Translations under genes and position numbers: made by a program
Origin: Georgenia ruanii
GTDB lineage: Bacteria; Actinomycetota; Actinomycetes; Actinomycetales; Actinomycetaceae
Direction: 5' to 3'
Length of the DNA stretch: 64,000 nucleotides
Assembly: GCF_009193175.1 (NCBI RefSeq)
Contig: NZ_VUKE01000006.1
Coordinates: forward strand, 62,001-126,000
Shown here: piece after piece, positions 42,826 through 51,104 of the stretch
Layout: each line of letters begins with the position of its first letter
Numbering within the stretch: position 1 is the stretch's first letter
Notes under the pieces: model-generated
Seen by the model: the letters and a program-made list of their open reading frames with translations, nothing else
Database searches by the model: none
What the model was told of the DNA's origin: nothing

Positions 42826-43719
42826 ATGGTGGGAATCTGCCAGGACCGGGTCGTGATCGTGACCGGGGCGGCGAACGGCATCGGCCGTGAGCACGCCCTG
42901 GAGTTCGCCCGACAGGGCGCGCGGGTGGTGGTGAACGACGTCGCGCCGGTGGACGGTGTGCTCGAGGAGCTCCGCGCGCTGGGGGCCGACGCGCTCGGCA
43001 ACAGTGACGACATCTCCTCCTGGGAGGGGGCGCAGGCCCTGGTCGCCGCTGCCGTCAGCGAGTTCGGCGTCTTGCACGCGGTGGTCAACAACGCCGGCAT
43101 CCTGCGGGACAAGATGGTCGTCACCATGGAGCCGGACCAGTGGGACGCGGTGATCCGGGTGCATCTGCGGGGTACGTTCTGCGTCACCCGCCACGCTGCG
43201 GCGTACTGGCGGGCGCAGAACAAGGCAGGCACCCCCGTCGAGGCCCCGAGGATCGTCAACACGTCGTCGCCGTCGGGGCTGTTCGGAAACGTGGGGCAAT
43301 CCAACTACGGGGCGGCCAAGGCCGGCATCGCCGCCTTCACCGTCATCGCAGCGGATGAGCTTGCCCGTCTCCACGTAGGCGTCAATGCCATCGCGCCGAC
43401 CGCCCTGACCGACATGACCATCGGACTGGACTCGTACGTCGACAAGGTCCGGCGGGACAGCGAGGCCGCCGGGTTCGACGTCGGGTCGCCGGCCAACGTG
43501 TCACCACTCGCGGTCTGGTTGGCCAGCCCCGCCAGCGAGGGCATCACCGGGCGCGTCTTCACCATCAACGGTGGCGCCATTTCGGTGGTGGAGACCTGGG
43601 TCAAGGGCCCGACAGCTCGCCAGGATGCCAGGTGGGACGTGCGCGAGCTGGACGACGTCGTCCCCGACCTCGTTGCGCGGGCACGCCCCAACTCCCAGAT
43701 GAACGGCATGCCCCGATGA
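42826..43719 (+). CDS. Short-chain dehydrogenase, 3-hydroxyacyl-CoA dehydrogenase-like
   Basis: A 297-residue SDR. VTGAANGIGREHALEFARQGARVVVND binds NAD, NNAGILRDKMVVTMEPDQW matches the multifunctional-enzyme type (HSD17B4/FabG4-like), and SSPSGLFGNVGQSNYGAAKAG has Ser, Tyr and Lys. About 50 residues of extra C-terminus follow the normal GGAISVVE end. Start ATG 42826 after AAGGTGAAG; a GTG two codons earlier is possible. It overlaps the MaoC gene by 4 bases, so hydratase and dehydrogenase are made together. Confidence 0.92.
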   Translation: MVGICQDRVVIVTGAANGIGREHALEFARQGARVVVNDVAPVDGVLEELRALGADALGNSDDISSWEGAQALVAAAVSEFGVLHAVVNNAGILRDKMVVTMEPDQWDAVIRVHLRGTFCVTRHAAAYWRAQNKAGTPVEAPRIVNTSSPSGLFGNVGQSNYGAAKAGIAAFTVIAADELARLHVGVNAIAPTALTDMTIGLDSYVDKVRRDSEAAGFDVGSPANVSPLAVWLASPASEGITGRVFTINGGAISVVETWVKGPTARQDARWDVRELDDVVPDLVARARPNSQMNGMPR

Positions 43720-44189
43720 CCGAGGGCAGCGGCGGGACGAAGGTCTTCGCAAGCATCGACGAGTTCTGCGCGGCTGAGGGAACGCTCATCGGAGCCAGTG
43801 AATGGTTCACAATCGACCAGGAGCGCATCAACGCCTTCGCGGACGTCACCGAGGACTGGCAGTGGATCCACGTGGATCCCGTGCGCGCCGCGTCCGGACC
43901 GTATGGGGCGCCCATCGCTCACGGCTACCTGACGCTCTCGCTGATCCCGCGGCTCGGCGGAGCGATCTTCCGGGTCGAGGGCAGCGACATGCAGGTCAAC
44001 TACGGCCTCAACAAGGCCCGGTTCCCCCAGGCGGTGACCGCTGGCGCGAGCATCAGGGCGGTGGCAACGCTGCTGTCGACCCAGCGCACGGCGGCCGGTA
44101 TCCAAGCGGTCATCCAGTACACGATCGAGATCAAGGGGCAGAACAAGCCCGCCTGCGTCGCGGAGACCGTGCGTCTTCTCGTCACCTGA
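43716..44189 (+). CDS. MaoC-family enoyl-CoA hydratase
   Basis: A 157-residue single hot-dog protein. FADVTEDWQWIHVDPVRAASGPYGAPIAHGYLTLSLIP is the hydratase-2 motif with catalytic Asp and His. It should add water to an enoyl-CoA, giving the (R)-3-hydroxyacyl-CoA for the upstream SDR. ATG 43716 overlaps the previous TGA. Confidence 0.93.
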   Translation: MTEGSGGTKVFASIDEFCAAEGTLIGASEWFTIDQERINAFADVTEDWQWIHVDPVRAASGPYGAPIAHGYLTLSLIPRLGGAIFRVEGSDMQVNYGLNKARFPQAVTAGASIRAVATLLSTQRTAAGIQAVIQYTIEIKGQNKPACVAETVRLLVT

Positions 44190-44192
44190 CCA

Positions 44193-44222
44193 GTTCGTCC
44201 TACGACCCGTTCGTCCTACGAC
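44193..44222. repeat. Short tandem repeat before the thiolase
   Basis: GTTCGTCCTACGAC occurs at 44193-44206 and again at 44209-44222, 16 bases apart, filling the gap between the MaoC stop and the thiolase. Function unknown. Confidence 0.7.
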
Positions 44223-44234
44223 ATGGAGCAACTC

Positions 44235-45449
44235 GTGCCTGAAGCAGTCATCGTCTCGACGGCCCGGTCCCCGATCGGCCGTGCGACCAAGGGCTCGCTC
44301 ACCCACTTCCGGCCGGACGACCTTGCCGCGACGATCGTGCGCGAGGCGCTCGCGAAGGTGCCGGAGCTGGACCCGGCCGACGTCGAGGACCTGATGCTCG
44401 GGTGCGCTCAGCCCGCGGGCGAGGCCGGGTACAACCTCGCCCGCGCCGTCGCCGTGCTGGCCGGTCTCGACACGGTGCCCGGCACGACCGTGAACCGATA
44501 CTGCGCGTCGAGCCTGCAGACCACACGCATGGCCTTGCACGCGATCAGGGCCGGGGAAGGATCGGTCTTCATCTCGGCGGGGGTCGAGACAGTCAGCCGA
44601 TACGTGCACGGCAAGGCGGACGGTCTGCCCGGCACCCACAATCCCGTCTTCGACGAGGCGCAGGCTCGTAGCGCCCAGCACGCTGAGGCCGGGGGCGCCT
44701 GGTCCGACCCGCGGAGCGCTGGATCCCTCCCCAACCTCTACCTCACCATGGGGCAGACCGCGGAGAACGTTGCGCAGCTGCGCAACGTCTCGCGTGCCGA
44801 TCAGGACGAGTTCGCCGCGTTGAGCCAGCAGCGCGCGGCACGGGCGCTCGCCGAGGGGTTCTGGGCGCGCGAGATCACCCCAGTGCCGGCCCCCGACGGG
44901 CACCTGATCACCGCGGACGACGGTCCCCGGCCAGGGGTCACCATCGAGGGGCTGGCTGCGCTCCAACCGGTTTTCCGGACAGACGGCACCGTCACCGCGG
45001 GGAACTGCTGCGCCCTCAACGACGGAGCCGCCGCTCTCGTGATCATGTCGGCCGATCGGGCGTCGGAGCTGGGCGTCCGGCCGCTGGCGCGAATCGTGTC
45101 GACCGGCGTCAGTGGCATCTCACCGGAGATCATGGGCCTCGGCCCGGTGGAGTCCTCCCGGAAGGCCCTGCGCGCGGCCGGCATGACCATCAGAGACGTA
45201 GACCTCGTGGAGATGAACGAGGCGTTCGCGGCCCAGGTGATCCCATCTGCCCGCGAGCTTGAGGTGGATCCCGAGACCCTCAACGTCCATGGCGGCGCGA
45301 TCGCCGTGGGCCACCCCTTTGGGATGACCGGCGCCCGTCTGGTGACGACCTTGGTCAACGGTCTCGAGTGGAGCGACAAGGAGATCGGCCTCGCCACCCT
45401 CTGCGTGGGCGGGGGACAGGGCATGGCCCTGGTGCTGCAGCGGCTCTAG
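44235..45449 (+). CDS. Thiolase (acetyl-CoA C-acyltransferase)
   Basis: A 404-residue thiolase. The nucleophile is Cys90 in NRYCASSLQTTRMA, and NVHGGAIAVGHPFGMTGARL plus TLCVGGGQGMALVL carry the catalytic His and second Cys. It completes beta-oxidation by CoA-dependent cleavage. GTG 44235 has GGAG six bases upstream and gives a normal N-terminus (PEAVIVSTARSPIGRA); the upstream ATG 44223 is an alternative with no ribosome-binding site. A hairpin follows the stop. Confidence 0.94.
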   Translation: MPEAVIVSTARSPIGRATKGSLTHFRPDDLAATIVREALAKVPELDPADVEDLMLGCAQPAGEAGYNLARAVAVLAGLDTVPGTTVNRYCASSLQTTRMALHAIRAGEGSVFISAGVETVSRYVHGKADGLPGTHNPVFDEAQARSAQHAEAGGAWSDPRSAGSLPNLYLTMGQTAENVAQLRNVSRADQDEFAALSQQRAARALAEGFWAREITPVPAPDGHLITADDGPRPGVTIEGLAALQPVFRTDGTVTAGNCCALNDGAAALVIMSADRASELGVRPLARIVSTGVSGISPEIMGLGPVESSRKALRAAGMTIRDVDLVEMNEAFAAQVIPSARELEVDPETLNVHGGAIAVGHPFGMTGARLVTTLVNGLEWSDKEIGLATLCVGGGQGMALVLQRL

Positions 45450-45452
45450 CGC

Positions 45453-45469
45453 GGCGGCGGAGCGCCGCC
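45453..45469 (+). terminator. Hairpin after the thiolase
   Basis: GGCGGCG (45453-45459) and CGCCGCC (45463-45469) form a 7-bp stem with a 3-base loop beginning four bases after the stop codon. It lies between converging genes and has no T-tract. Confidence 0.5.
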
Positions 45470-45478
45470 CGGCGCGGG

Positions 45479-45679
45479 CTACATCGTCAGCACAACCTTG
45501 CCGACGTTGCTGCTCTGCTCCACCATGCGGTGCGCCTGGGTGGCTTCCTCCAGCGGCAGGGCGGCGTGGACCACCGGCCTGACGAGTCCCGCCCCGACCG
45601 GCGGCAAGACCTTGCGGACGACCTCGCGGCAGATGACCCCCTTCTCGGCCGCGGGGCGTGGTCGCAACGACGTGGCCAC
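45479..45679 (-). pseudogene. Quinone oxidoreductase (zinc-type alcohol dehydrogenase superfamily), C-terminal remnant
   Basis: The ~66 residues include SLRPRPAAEKGVICREVVRKVLP and RPVVHAALPLEEATQAHRMVEQSSNVGKVVL, the well-known C-terminus of NADPH:quinone reductases. The N-terminal ~260 residues with the catalytic and Rossmann domains are absent; upstream bases 45680-45888 show no continuation. This is a broken gene, probably left by a deletion. Confidence 0.8.
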
Positions 45680-45888
45680 CTCGTCACGAGGAGGAGACCC
45701 CCGGCAGCCGGGCCCCGCCTGTCGTCAACGTGTGCGGACCAACTCCTGGGTGGGGACGCCGCCGCGAGCCGGGAGCGGAGGAGCAACCTCTGCGACGTTC
45801 TGCGCGGGAGCCAACGGCTCAGGCGACGGCGACAGCCTGGGACGAGCCGGCGCAGGAACGCCCTCGGCACCCATAAGGCCCGGGCCAC

Positions 45889-47133
45889 TCAGAATGCCCG
45901 TTGTTCGAGAGGAAACCGCGGATCGAGTGACCAGACGCGCAGGATCAGGACGGTCGCCGCGCCGATGACGAAGGCGCCCGCCGAAGAGAAGGCGGCGCTT
46001 GGTCCTACCCAGGCCCATGACAGACCGAGGAGCAGGCCGCCCACGGGAATCAGTCCTGCGTAGCAGAGCTGGTTGAGACTCATGACTCGACCGCGGTGGC
46101 TGTTCGCGATCGAGCCCTGGATCACGCGAAAGCACAGCGTGAGAGTCGTGAACTGGCAAGCGGCCGCGGCCATGACGAGGACCAGCTGGACGGGCTCACT
46201 CCTTGCCCACCCCAAGGCGCCGACACAGAGTCCGAGTCCCAGCATGCTTGTGCATATGCGCCGGAGGTCCCAGGAGGTCGGCATTGGCACCGCCGCCAGC
46301 ACCACGCCCACGATCGCGCCGAGGCCGGTCGCGGACATCAGGACGGCGAACCAAGTGCTGTCGTCGGTGGCCAGGGTTGCCAGTGAAGCGATCTGCGAGA
46401 GGTAGGACGACCCGAAAAGGGAGACCGCGCCGACTGCCATAAGGCTCGCCATGAAAGGCCACCTCTCGGTGGCATGGGCCGCGCCGCTCCGGATCGACTG
46501 GGAGAAGCTCGAGGAGACGGCAGAACCGCGTGTCTGGGAGGCGCGCGTGGTCAGGGCCAGTGCGACGATGGCAACGCACAAGACGCAGTGGACGACCATC
46601 GTCAGCGAATTTCCCGCGGCTGCGATGAGGATCGCTGCGAGAGCCGGTCCGAGGAACCTGGACAGCGTGATGCCGAAGCTATGCAGCGTGACAGCCGTCG
46701 TTGTCAGGCCCCGCGGGACCGACTCGGCCACGAGCGCCTGGCCGGCGGGCTGACTCGCTGCCAACGCAAGCCCGAAGACGAAGCCACTCACCATGAACGT
46801 CGTCGGTGCAGTGCGACCGGCAAGGAGGAGTGTGACGATGCTCGCGCTCACCGCCAGGATGAGCAGGTGGGAGGCGGCGAGAAGGCGGAGCCGATCGAAC
46901 CGGTCCGCCCACACGCCCGCATGCAGCGAGACCAGCAGGAACGGCACCAGTGTCGCGAAGTAGAAGAGACCGAGGGCCATCGGGTCAGCGTCGGTCTGGC
47001 TCGCCACCATCCCCTGGAAGGTAAGGATCACCATCCAATAGCCGAGGTGGGGAAGGGTTCCCAGTGCCCATGCTCTTCGGTACAGAGGTCTACGGACCGT
47101 TGCCAGCCACCGATTGTCGCCTTGCCGGGTCAC
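45889..47133 (-). CDS. MFS transporter (EntS/DUF894-like)
   Basis: A 414-residue membrane protein with about 11-12 hydrophobic segments. VSLHAGVWADRFDRLRLL is the MFS loop-2/3 motif A and SHRGRVMSLNQLCYAGLIPVGG resembles its repeat in the second half, as in enterobactin-exporter-like transporters. GTG 47133 overlaps the TGA of the upstream SDR remnant (GTGA), so its translation depends on that remnant. The frame is open further upstream but that part codes for the remnant in another frame. Probable exporter of a pathway product or toxic intermediate; substrate unknown. Confidence 0.85.
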   Translation of the reverse strand: MTRQGDNRWLATVRRPLYRRAWALGTLPHLGYWMVILTFQGMVASQTDADPMALGLFYFATLVPFLLVSLHAGVWADRFDRLRLLAASHLLILAVSASIVTLLLAGRTAPTTFMVSGFVFGLALAASQPAGQALVAESVPRGLTTTAVTLHSFGITLSRFLGPALAAILIAAAGNSLTMVVHCVLCVAIVALALTTRASQTRGSAVSSSFSQSIRSGAAHATERWPFMASLMAVGAVSLFGSSYLSQIASLATLATDDSTWFAVLMSATGLGAIVGVVLAAVPMPTSWDLRRICTSMLGLGLCVGALGWARSEPVQLVLVMAAAACQFTTLTLCFRVIQGSIANSHRGRVMSLNQLCYAGLIPVGGLLLGLSWAWVGPSAAFSSAGAFVIGAATVLILRVWSLDPRFPLEQRAF

Positions 47134-47489
47134 CGTGCGAGGAATCCTGCATCGACGGCGAGGCGGTGTCCGGTGACGACGGAGGACGCAACGGAGGACC
47201 TGTCCGAGCACAGCCAAAGGCTGGCGTGGGCGACCTCGTCGGGCGTGCCCAGGCGGCCGGAGAGGCTGAGCGTGAACTCGTCGTGGGCCACGACTCCTGC
47301 ATGTTCACGGGGCTTTCGGATCATCGGGGTATCGATGGCACCGGTGAGCACCGCATTGACGCGGACGAGTTGTTGGCCGTACTCCGCAGCGGCGATTTTC
47401 GTCAGGCCGAGCACCCCGTGCTTGACGGCGCCGTAGGCGGCGTTGTTGGGTCGCGCGCGGATCGAGCTAGTTCCTGGCACCTGTGGCAT
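47130..47489 (-). pseudogene. SDR remnant (C-terminal half) retaining start signals
   Basis: The 119-residue frame contains NNAAYGAVKHGVLGLTKIAAAEYG, with the SDR Tyr-Lys pair, and ends normally (HRLAVDAGFLAR). The N-terminal Rossmann half with the cofactor motif is absent; only ~10 unrelated residues precede. An ATG with GAGGGG upstream still allows translation, and the stop couples to the MFS gene by GTGA. It is likely inactive as an enzyme but may persist because it carries expression signals for the transporter. Confidence 0.7.
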
Positions 47490-47541
47490 GACGCCCCTCT
47501 GCGAACGGTGATCGGGCCTGCTGCGCCCGCGGAAACTGCGG

Positions 47542-47557
47542 GTTCCTCATGATAATT
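47542..47557 (-). promoter_or_regulatory. Palindromic operator, copy 12
   Basis: Plus strand GTTCCTCATGATAATT. It lies 52 bases upstream of the minus-strand SDR remnant/MFS unit. The left arm is intact, the right arm has two mismatches. Between it and 47697 no gene is seen. Confidence 0.7.
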
Positions 47558-47696
47558 GAGGCGTCAAGAGCAGATCCGTGAGCGTCGCTACGTAACAACG
47601 CGGACCGTGAGGGGTGTGGACATTCGGACAAGCGAAGTGGACGGACTGAATCCGATCCCTTTCGCGTCAGAGAGACTGAGGGATCCTAGAGAATCT

Positions 47697-48983
47697 TCAC
47701 GGCTGCTCGAACGCTTCTCCACCGACGACGACGGCGCGTACCTGAGGCTCCCCGGACCGCAGTGGGGCCTTCAGCAGACAGAGGTCTGCGAGCGCCCCGA
47801 CCTCGACCCGACGGGCCGCCCCGCCGGGGTCATCTGGAGGGCTGAGGTAGCCAGTCAGCACCTCGACGGGGTTCACTCGCTCACGGGGGCCGAGCACTCG
47901 GCCCCGGCGAGTACGCCGCGCGGCGGCGTCGGCCATGGTCCGCCAGGGGTCGGCATCGCCGTACGGCGCGTCGCTCGAGGCGGCGACGCGCACCCCCGCA
48001 TCAAGGAGGCTGCGATAGGGGTAGAGGCGCGCAATGTCCTCCCGGTCGAGGTCGCGCAAGTACTCATCTCCGCGGAGCCGGAGGAAGCTGGGCTGGGTCA
48101 CCACGGCAAGCCCGAGTGCCGCCAGTGCCTCCGCGATGCCAATGGGCACCACCGCGGCGTGCTCGATGCGGTCACCGGGGACAGACCCGACCTCACGCAG
48201 TGCCGCCAGCGTCAGCAAGAGTGACTCCGGCGTCACGCAGTGCACCGCAACGGGCCGGCCGGCGGCGTGGGTGCCGCCGATGACCTGGACGAGGTCGTCA
48301 TACGTGGGGAGATCGTGGTCGCGCAGCAGCAGCTTGCGCGGGCCTGTGAGTCCGCCGAGCAGCGTCACCCTGATGCCGCTCAGTGCCGTCAGCGCCTCCA
48401 CGGCAGCCGGGGACAGGTCAGGGGTGGCGTCCGTGACGCCGGTGATGCCGTACCGGTGGAGCCGCGCCACCACGCCGCCGAGATCGGGCAAGGTCGACGG
48501 CAGGGCGGCGCGGAGCCGCGCGTCGTACCTGAAGAGCCGGCCCGTGGGCTCACCGTGTTTGTCTCGTTCGACGTCGGCGGTCCCATCCAGCCAGGAGCTG
48601 ACCTCGGCCAGGGCGCGGCTATTGAGCATCCACAGCGCGCCGCTGCGGTGCTGCACGCGCACGGGCACGTCTGAACGCACGGCGTCGAGGTCGTGCCGGT
48701 CCGGGGTGGAGGCGGTTCCGAAACCTCGCACCCATCCCTCGTTCACGGGGGCGGTTGCCAGAGCGTCGAGCGACTCCGAGCAGTCGATCGACGCCATCGC
48801 CGCTGCCATCGCAAAGAGATGGAGGTGGTGGTCGTGCAGCCCGGGAAGCAGGGTCCCGCCTCGAGCCTCGACCACGCGCGAGCTGCCGCACAGGCCCGCG
48901 CCGATCTCCACGATGCGGTCGCCTTCGATGCGTACGTCGACTACCGCTTCCTCGAGCTCAACCTGCCGCAACAGGAGGCTCAC
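47697..48983 (-). CDS. Amidohydrolase family protein (amidohydrolase_3-like)
   Basis: A 428-residue metal-dependent hydrolase. LPGLHDHHLHLFAMA has the HxH metal motif, PVAVHCVTPESLLLTLAALREVG and RIEHAAVVP give further His residues, and ASSDAPYGDADPWRTMADA carries the final catalytic Asp. The closing segment VEVGALADLCLLKAPL is the small beta-domain. The longer upstream frame was rejected: GTG 48983 overlaps the TGA of the CoA-transferase and has GGAG 7 bases upstream. It may open an amide, lactam or cyclic imide. Confidence 0.88.
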   Translation of the reverse strand: MSLLLRQVELEEAVVDVRIEGDRIVEIGAGLCGSSRVVEARGGTLLPGLHDHHLHLFAMAAAMASIDCSESLDALATAPVNEGWVRGFGTASTPDRHDLDAVRSDVPVRVQHRSGALWMLNSRALAEVSSWLDGTADVERDKHGEPTGRLFRYDARLRAALPSTLPDLGGVVARLHRYGITGVTDATPDLSPAAVEALTALSGIRVTLLGGLTGPRKLLLRDHDLPTYDDLVQVIGGTHAAGRPVAVHCVTPESLLLTLAALREVGSVPGDRIEHAAVVPIGIAEALAALGLAVVTQPSFLRLRGDEYLRDLDREDIARLYPYRSLLDAGVRVAASSDAPYGDADPWRTMADAAARRTRRGRVLGPRERVNPVEVLTGYLSPPDDPGGAARRVEVGALADLCLLKAPLRSGEPQVRAVVVGGEAFEQP

Positions 48984-50161
48984 ATGGGTCTCCGCGACGG
49001 CGCGGCGACGGGAAAGCGGCCCGTCGCGGACTCCACCCACCAACCGTCCGACGCCCGTGAGACGACGTGCGGCTCGATCGTCCCCGATGCCGCGTCGGCG
49101 GCGACGTCGTGCATCGAGACGTCGATGAGCAGTGCGTGCTCGCCCAGCAGCGCCTCTGACGCGGCAGCCGCTGCGACGACGCCGGCGAGGGGGTCGCCCA
49201 GCGCATCGCCACAGGGCAGCACGTCACCGGAGTCCTCGACATAGAGCCCCGCACCCACGGCCACGTCGTCGCCGAAGCCCACCGCGTTGGACGAACGTCC
49301 CGCTGCTGTGATCGAGAGCCACGTGATGCCTGCCTCGACGACGTCCTCGGCCACCAGCCCGAGCTGGCGCAGCGCCCGTGGACGTGAGGACTCCAGGACG
49401 AGGTCGGCCGACAGCACCAGTCGCCGGAGCTCCTCTCGCCCTGCGGAGGACGAGAAGTCGACGGAGACCATCTCGTGGCCCGCGTGCATGAGGTTGAAGA
49501 ACTCGGCCGGGCCGCGTCGGGCACCGTCCGGCCTGGACGTGCTCTCGACCTTCGTCACGGTCGCACCGGTGCGGCCCAGCAGGTGAGCACAGAGCGGGCC
49601 TGCCCACATCGCTGTCAGGTCGACGACGACGGGGTGCGCGCCCACGGACCTGCGTCGTCCCCCGCGTGCAGTCAGGACACCCGGCCGCACCGAGGGGCGC
49701 CGCTCGGCGCAGGGAAGTCCGAGCAGGCGTGCCCGTGCGGCGGCCTCCGCGGTGTCGACCCAGGCGGCCCAGGCCAGGACGGAGGGCCAGCCCCACGCGT
49801 CGGCGTCTTCGACGAGTGCGGGCACCAGCTCCAGGTCGCTGGGGCGGGCCAGCGAGAGCCCCATCCAGCCGTCCCTGGTCCGGAAGGTGCGGAATGCGCC
49901 GCCGCAGGACGAGGGCCCGCTCCGATGGAGCCCGGTGATCGCGGCGCGCTCGCCGAGCACTCGAACGTCAGGCAGCTCCGGTCGTGTGCCGGTGCGCCGG
50001 AAAGCCGCGTCGGCGACACGTCGGAGTCCGGACGCCGTCGTGGACGCGGGCTGACCAGGCGCCGCCAGCGGTGGGCCGTCGGCCCTGCCCGTCAGCGCCA
50101 TGGCACCTGACCATGCCCAGAGCTCCAGCTCAGACGCGGGCATCGACTCAGACGCCGGCAT
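48980..50161 (-). CDS. CaiB/BaiF-type CoA-transferase with rearranged domain order
   Basis: A 393-residue protein of class III CoA-transferases, but the order of parts is unusual. Residues ~15-165 resemble the middle and small-domain part of normal members (SGAMALTGRADGPPLAAPG, then RDGWMGLSLARPSDLELVPAL). The Rossmann start, normally at residue 1, comes at ~178 (PVVVDLTAMWAGPLCAHLLGRTGATVTKVES). Near the C-terminus CGDALGDPLAGVVAAAAASEALL carries an Asp at the catalytic place. A circular permutation or a cut-down fused double CoA-transferase fits. ATG 50161 overlaps the upstream gene by 14 bases; ATG 50143 lies in an 18-bp direct repeat. Confidence 0.8.
   Translation of the reverse strand: MPASESMPASELELWAWSGAMALTGRADGPPLAAPGQPASTTASGLRRVADAAFRRTGTRPELPDVRVLGERAAITGLHRSGPSSCGGAFRTFRTRDGWMGLSLARPSDLELVPALVEDADAWGWPSVLAWAAWVDTAEAAARARLLGLPCAERRPSVRPGVLTARGGRRRSVGAHPVVVDLTAMWAGPLCAHLLGRTGATVTKVESTSRPDGARRGPAEFFNLMHAGHEMVSVDFSSSAGREELRRLVLSADLVLESSRPRALRQLGLVAEDVVEAGITWLSITAAGRSSNAVGFGDDVAVGAGLYVEDSGDVLPCGDALGDPLAGVVAAAAASEALLGEHALLIDVSMHDVAADAASGTIEPHVVSRASDGWWVESATGRFPVAAPSRRPM
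50126..50161 (-). repeat. 18-bp tandem duplication at the CoA-transferase start
   Basis: On the minus strand the first 18 bases of the gene (coding MPASES) are followed by a near-identical 18 bases (MPASEL), doubling the start codon. One of the two ATGs was probably created by slippage. Confidence 0.7.
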
Positions 50162-51104
50162 CGACCAGCCCCCACGCGAGCGCGGTGTCGAGGTCGATCC
50201 GGCGTCCGGTCAGTGCCATGTAGGCGGTCCGATAACGGCCGATCCGGCGGGTGACGCTGACCGTGCCACCAGCGCCTGGCACCAACCCCAGCGACAGCTC
50301 GGGAAGCATGAACCACGCTCCCTCGCGCGCCTCGACCCGGGCGGCGAATGCGGAGAACTCCAGGCCGGCCCCGATGCACGCGCCGTGCACTCTCGCCACG
50401 ACCCGTTCACGAATCCGGTGCACGTGGAGACCGGCACTCTGCTCGAGGCGCACCTGGTGGGCGGCGACGACATCGGGCGCCGTGCCGAACTCGTCGAGAT
50501 CGCCGCCGCTGCAGAACGATGGCCCAATGCCGCGCAGCTCGACCTGGGTGATCGACTCATCCAGAAGTGCCACCTGAAGACCCTCGATGAGCCGGTCGCG
50601 GACTGCCCGCCCGAACGCGTTGTGTCGCCCCGGACGATTCAGCGCGAGAGTGAGCACATCCCCCTCGCGTGAGAACAGCACGGGATCGTCGCCGGTGGGT
50701 ACCTCCCGTCGAGGCGTCGCGGCGCGCCAGCTCCGGAAGTCCGGCCCGGCCAGGAGCATCGAGTACGCGAGCGACTCCGCCACGAGCGCGTCTGCCACGT
50801 CGAGCTGAGCGGTCAGTGGAAGGAGCGAAGCGAGAGCCCGCGAGGCGCCCGGCGCTCGCGTGACGGTTTCACGGATGAGGTCGAGATCGTCCGGCTCGGG
50901 TGCCACCCAAAAACGCCCCGGTCCGTCGGGCGCCAGGGTCAGCGTGAGGGCACTGAGGACATGGGCGGACTCGGGCGGGAGCGCCTGGCTGCTCACGCCG
51001 ACCAGGACTGTGGTGCGCGCACGGCGTGCGTACGCCTCGCCGACGGCCGGAGACCAGTGAGTGTTGTCGAGGTCCACGATCTCCATGGCTTCGGCCGCTG
51101 TCAC
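50148..51104 (-). CDS. Enoyl-CoA hydratase/isomerase-like protein with N-terminal extension
   Basis: A 318-residue protein. The crotonase core begins only at residue ~135 (VLTLALNRPGRHNAFGRAVRDRL), with oxyanion-hole loops GIGPSFCSGGDLDEF and GACIGAGLEFSAFA, and LGLVPGAGGTVSVTRRIG. It then stops after GLVDAGV, so the usual ~70-residue C-terminal helical part is missing, while ~130 residues of unrecognised, helix-rich sequence precede the core. GTG 51104 follows GAGGAG; ATG 51086 is an alternative. First gene of a minus-strand set with the CoA-transferase and amidohydrolase. Confidence 0.78.
   Translation of the reverse strand: MTAAEAMEIVDLDNTHWSPAVGEAYARRARTTVLVGVSSQALPPESAHVLSALTLTLAPDGPGRFWVAPEPDDLDLIRETVTRAPGASRALASLLPLTAQLDVADALVAESLAYSMLLAGPDFRSWRAATPRREVPTGDDPVLFSREGDVLTLALNRPGRHNAFGRAVRDRLIEGLQVALLDESITQVELRGIGPSFCSGGDLDEFGTAPDVVAAHQVRLEQSAGLHVHRIRERVVARVHGACIGAGLEFSAFAARVEAREGAWFMLPELSLGLVPGAGGTVSVTRRIGRYRTAYMALTGRRIDLDTALAWGLVDAGV

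Noticed and set aside
44193-44222. Tandem 14-bp repeat as a CRISPR-like or regulatory array
   Set aside because: Only two copies, no spacer series, inside an operon gap; listed as a simple repeat.
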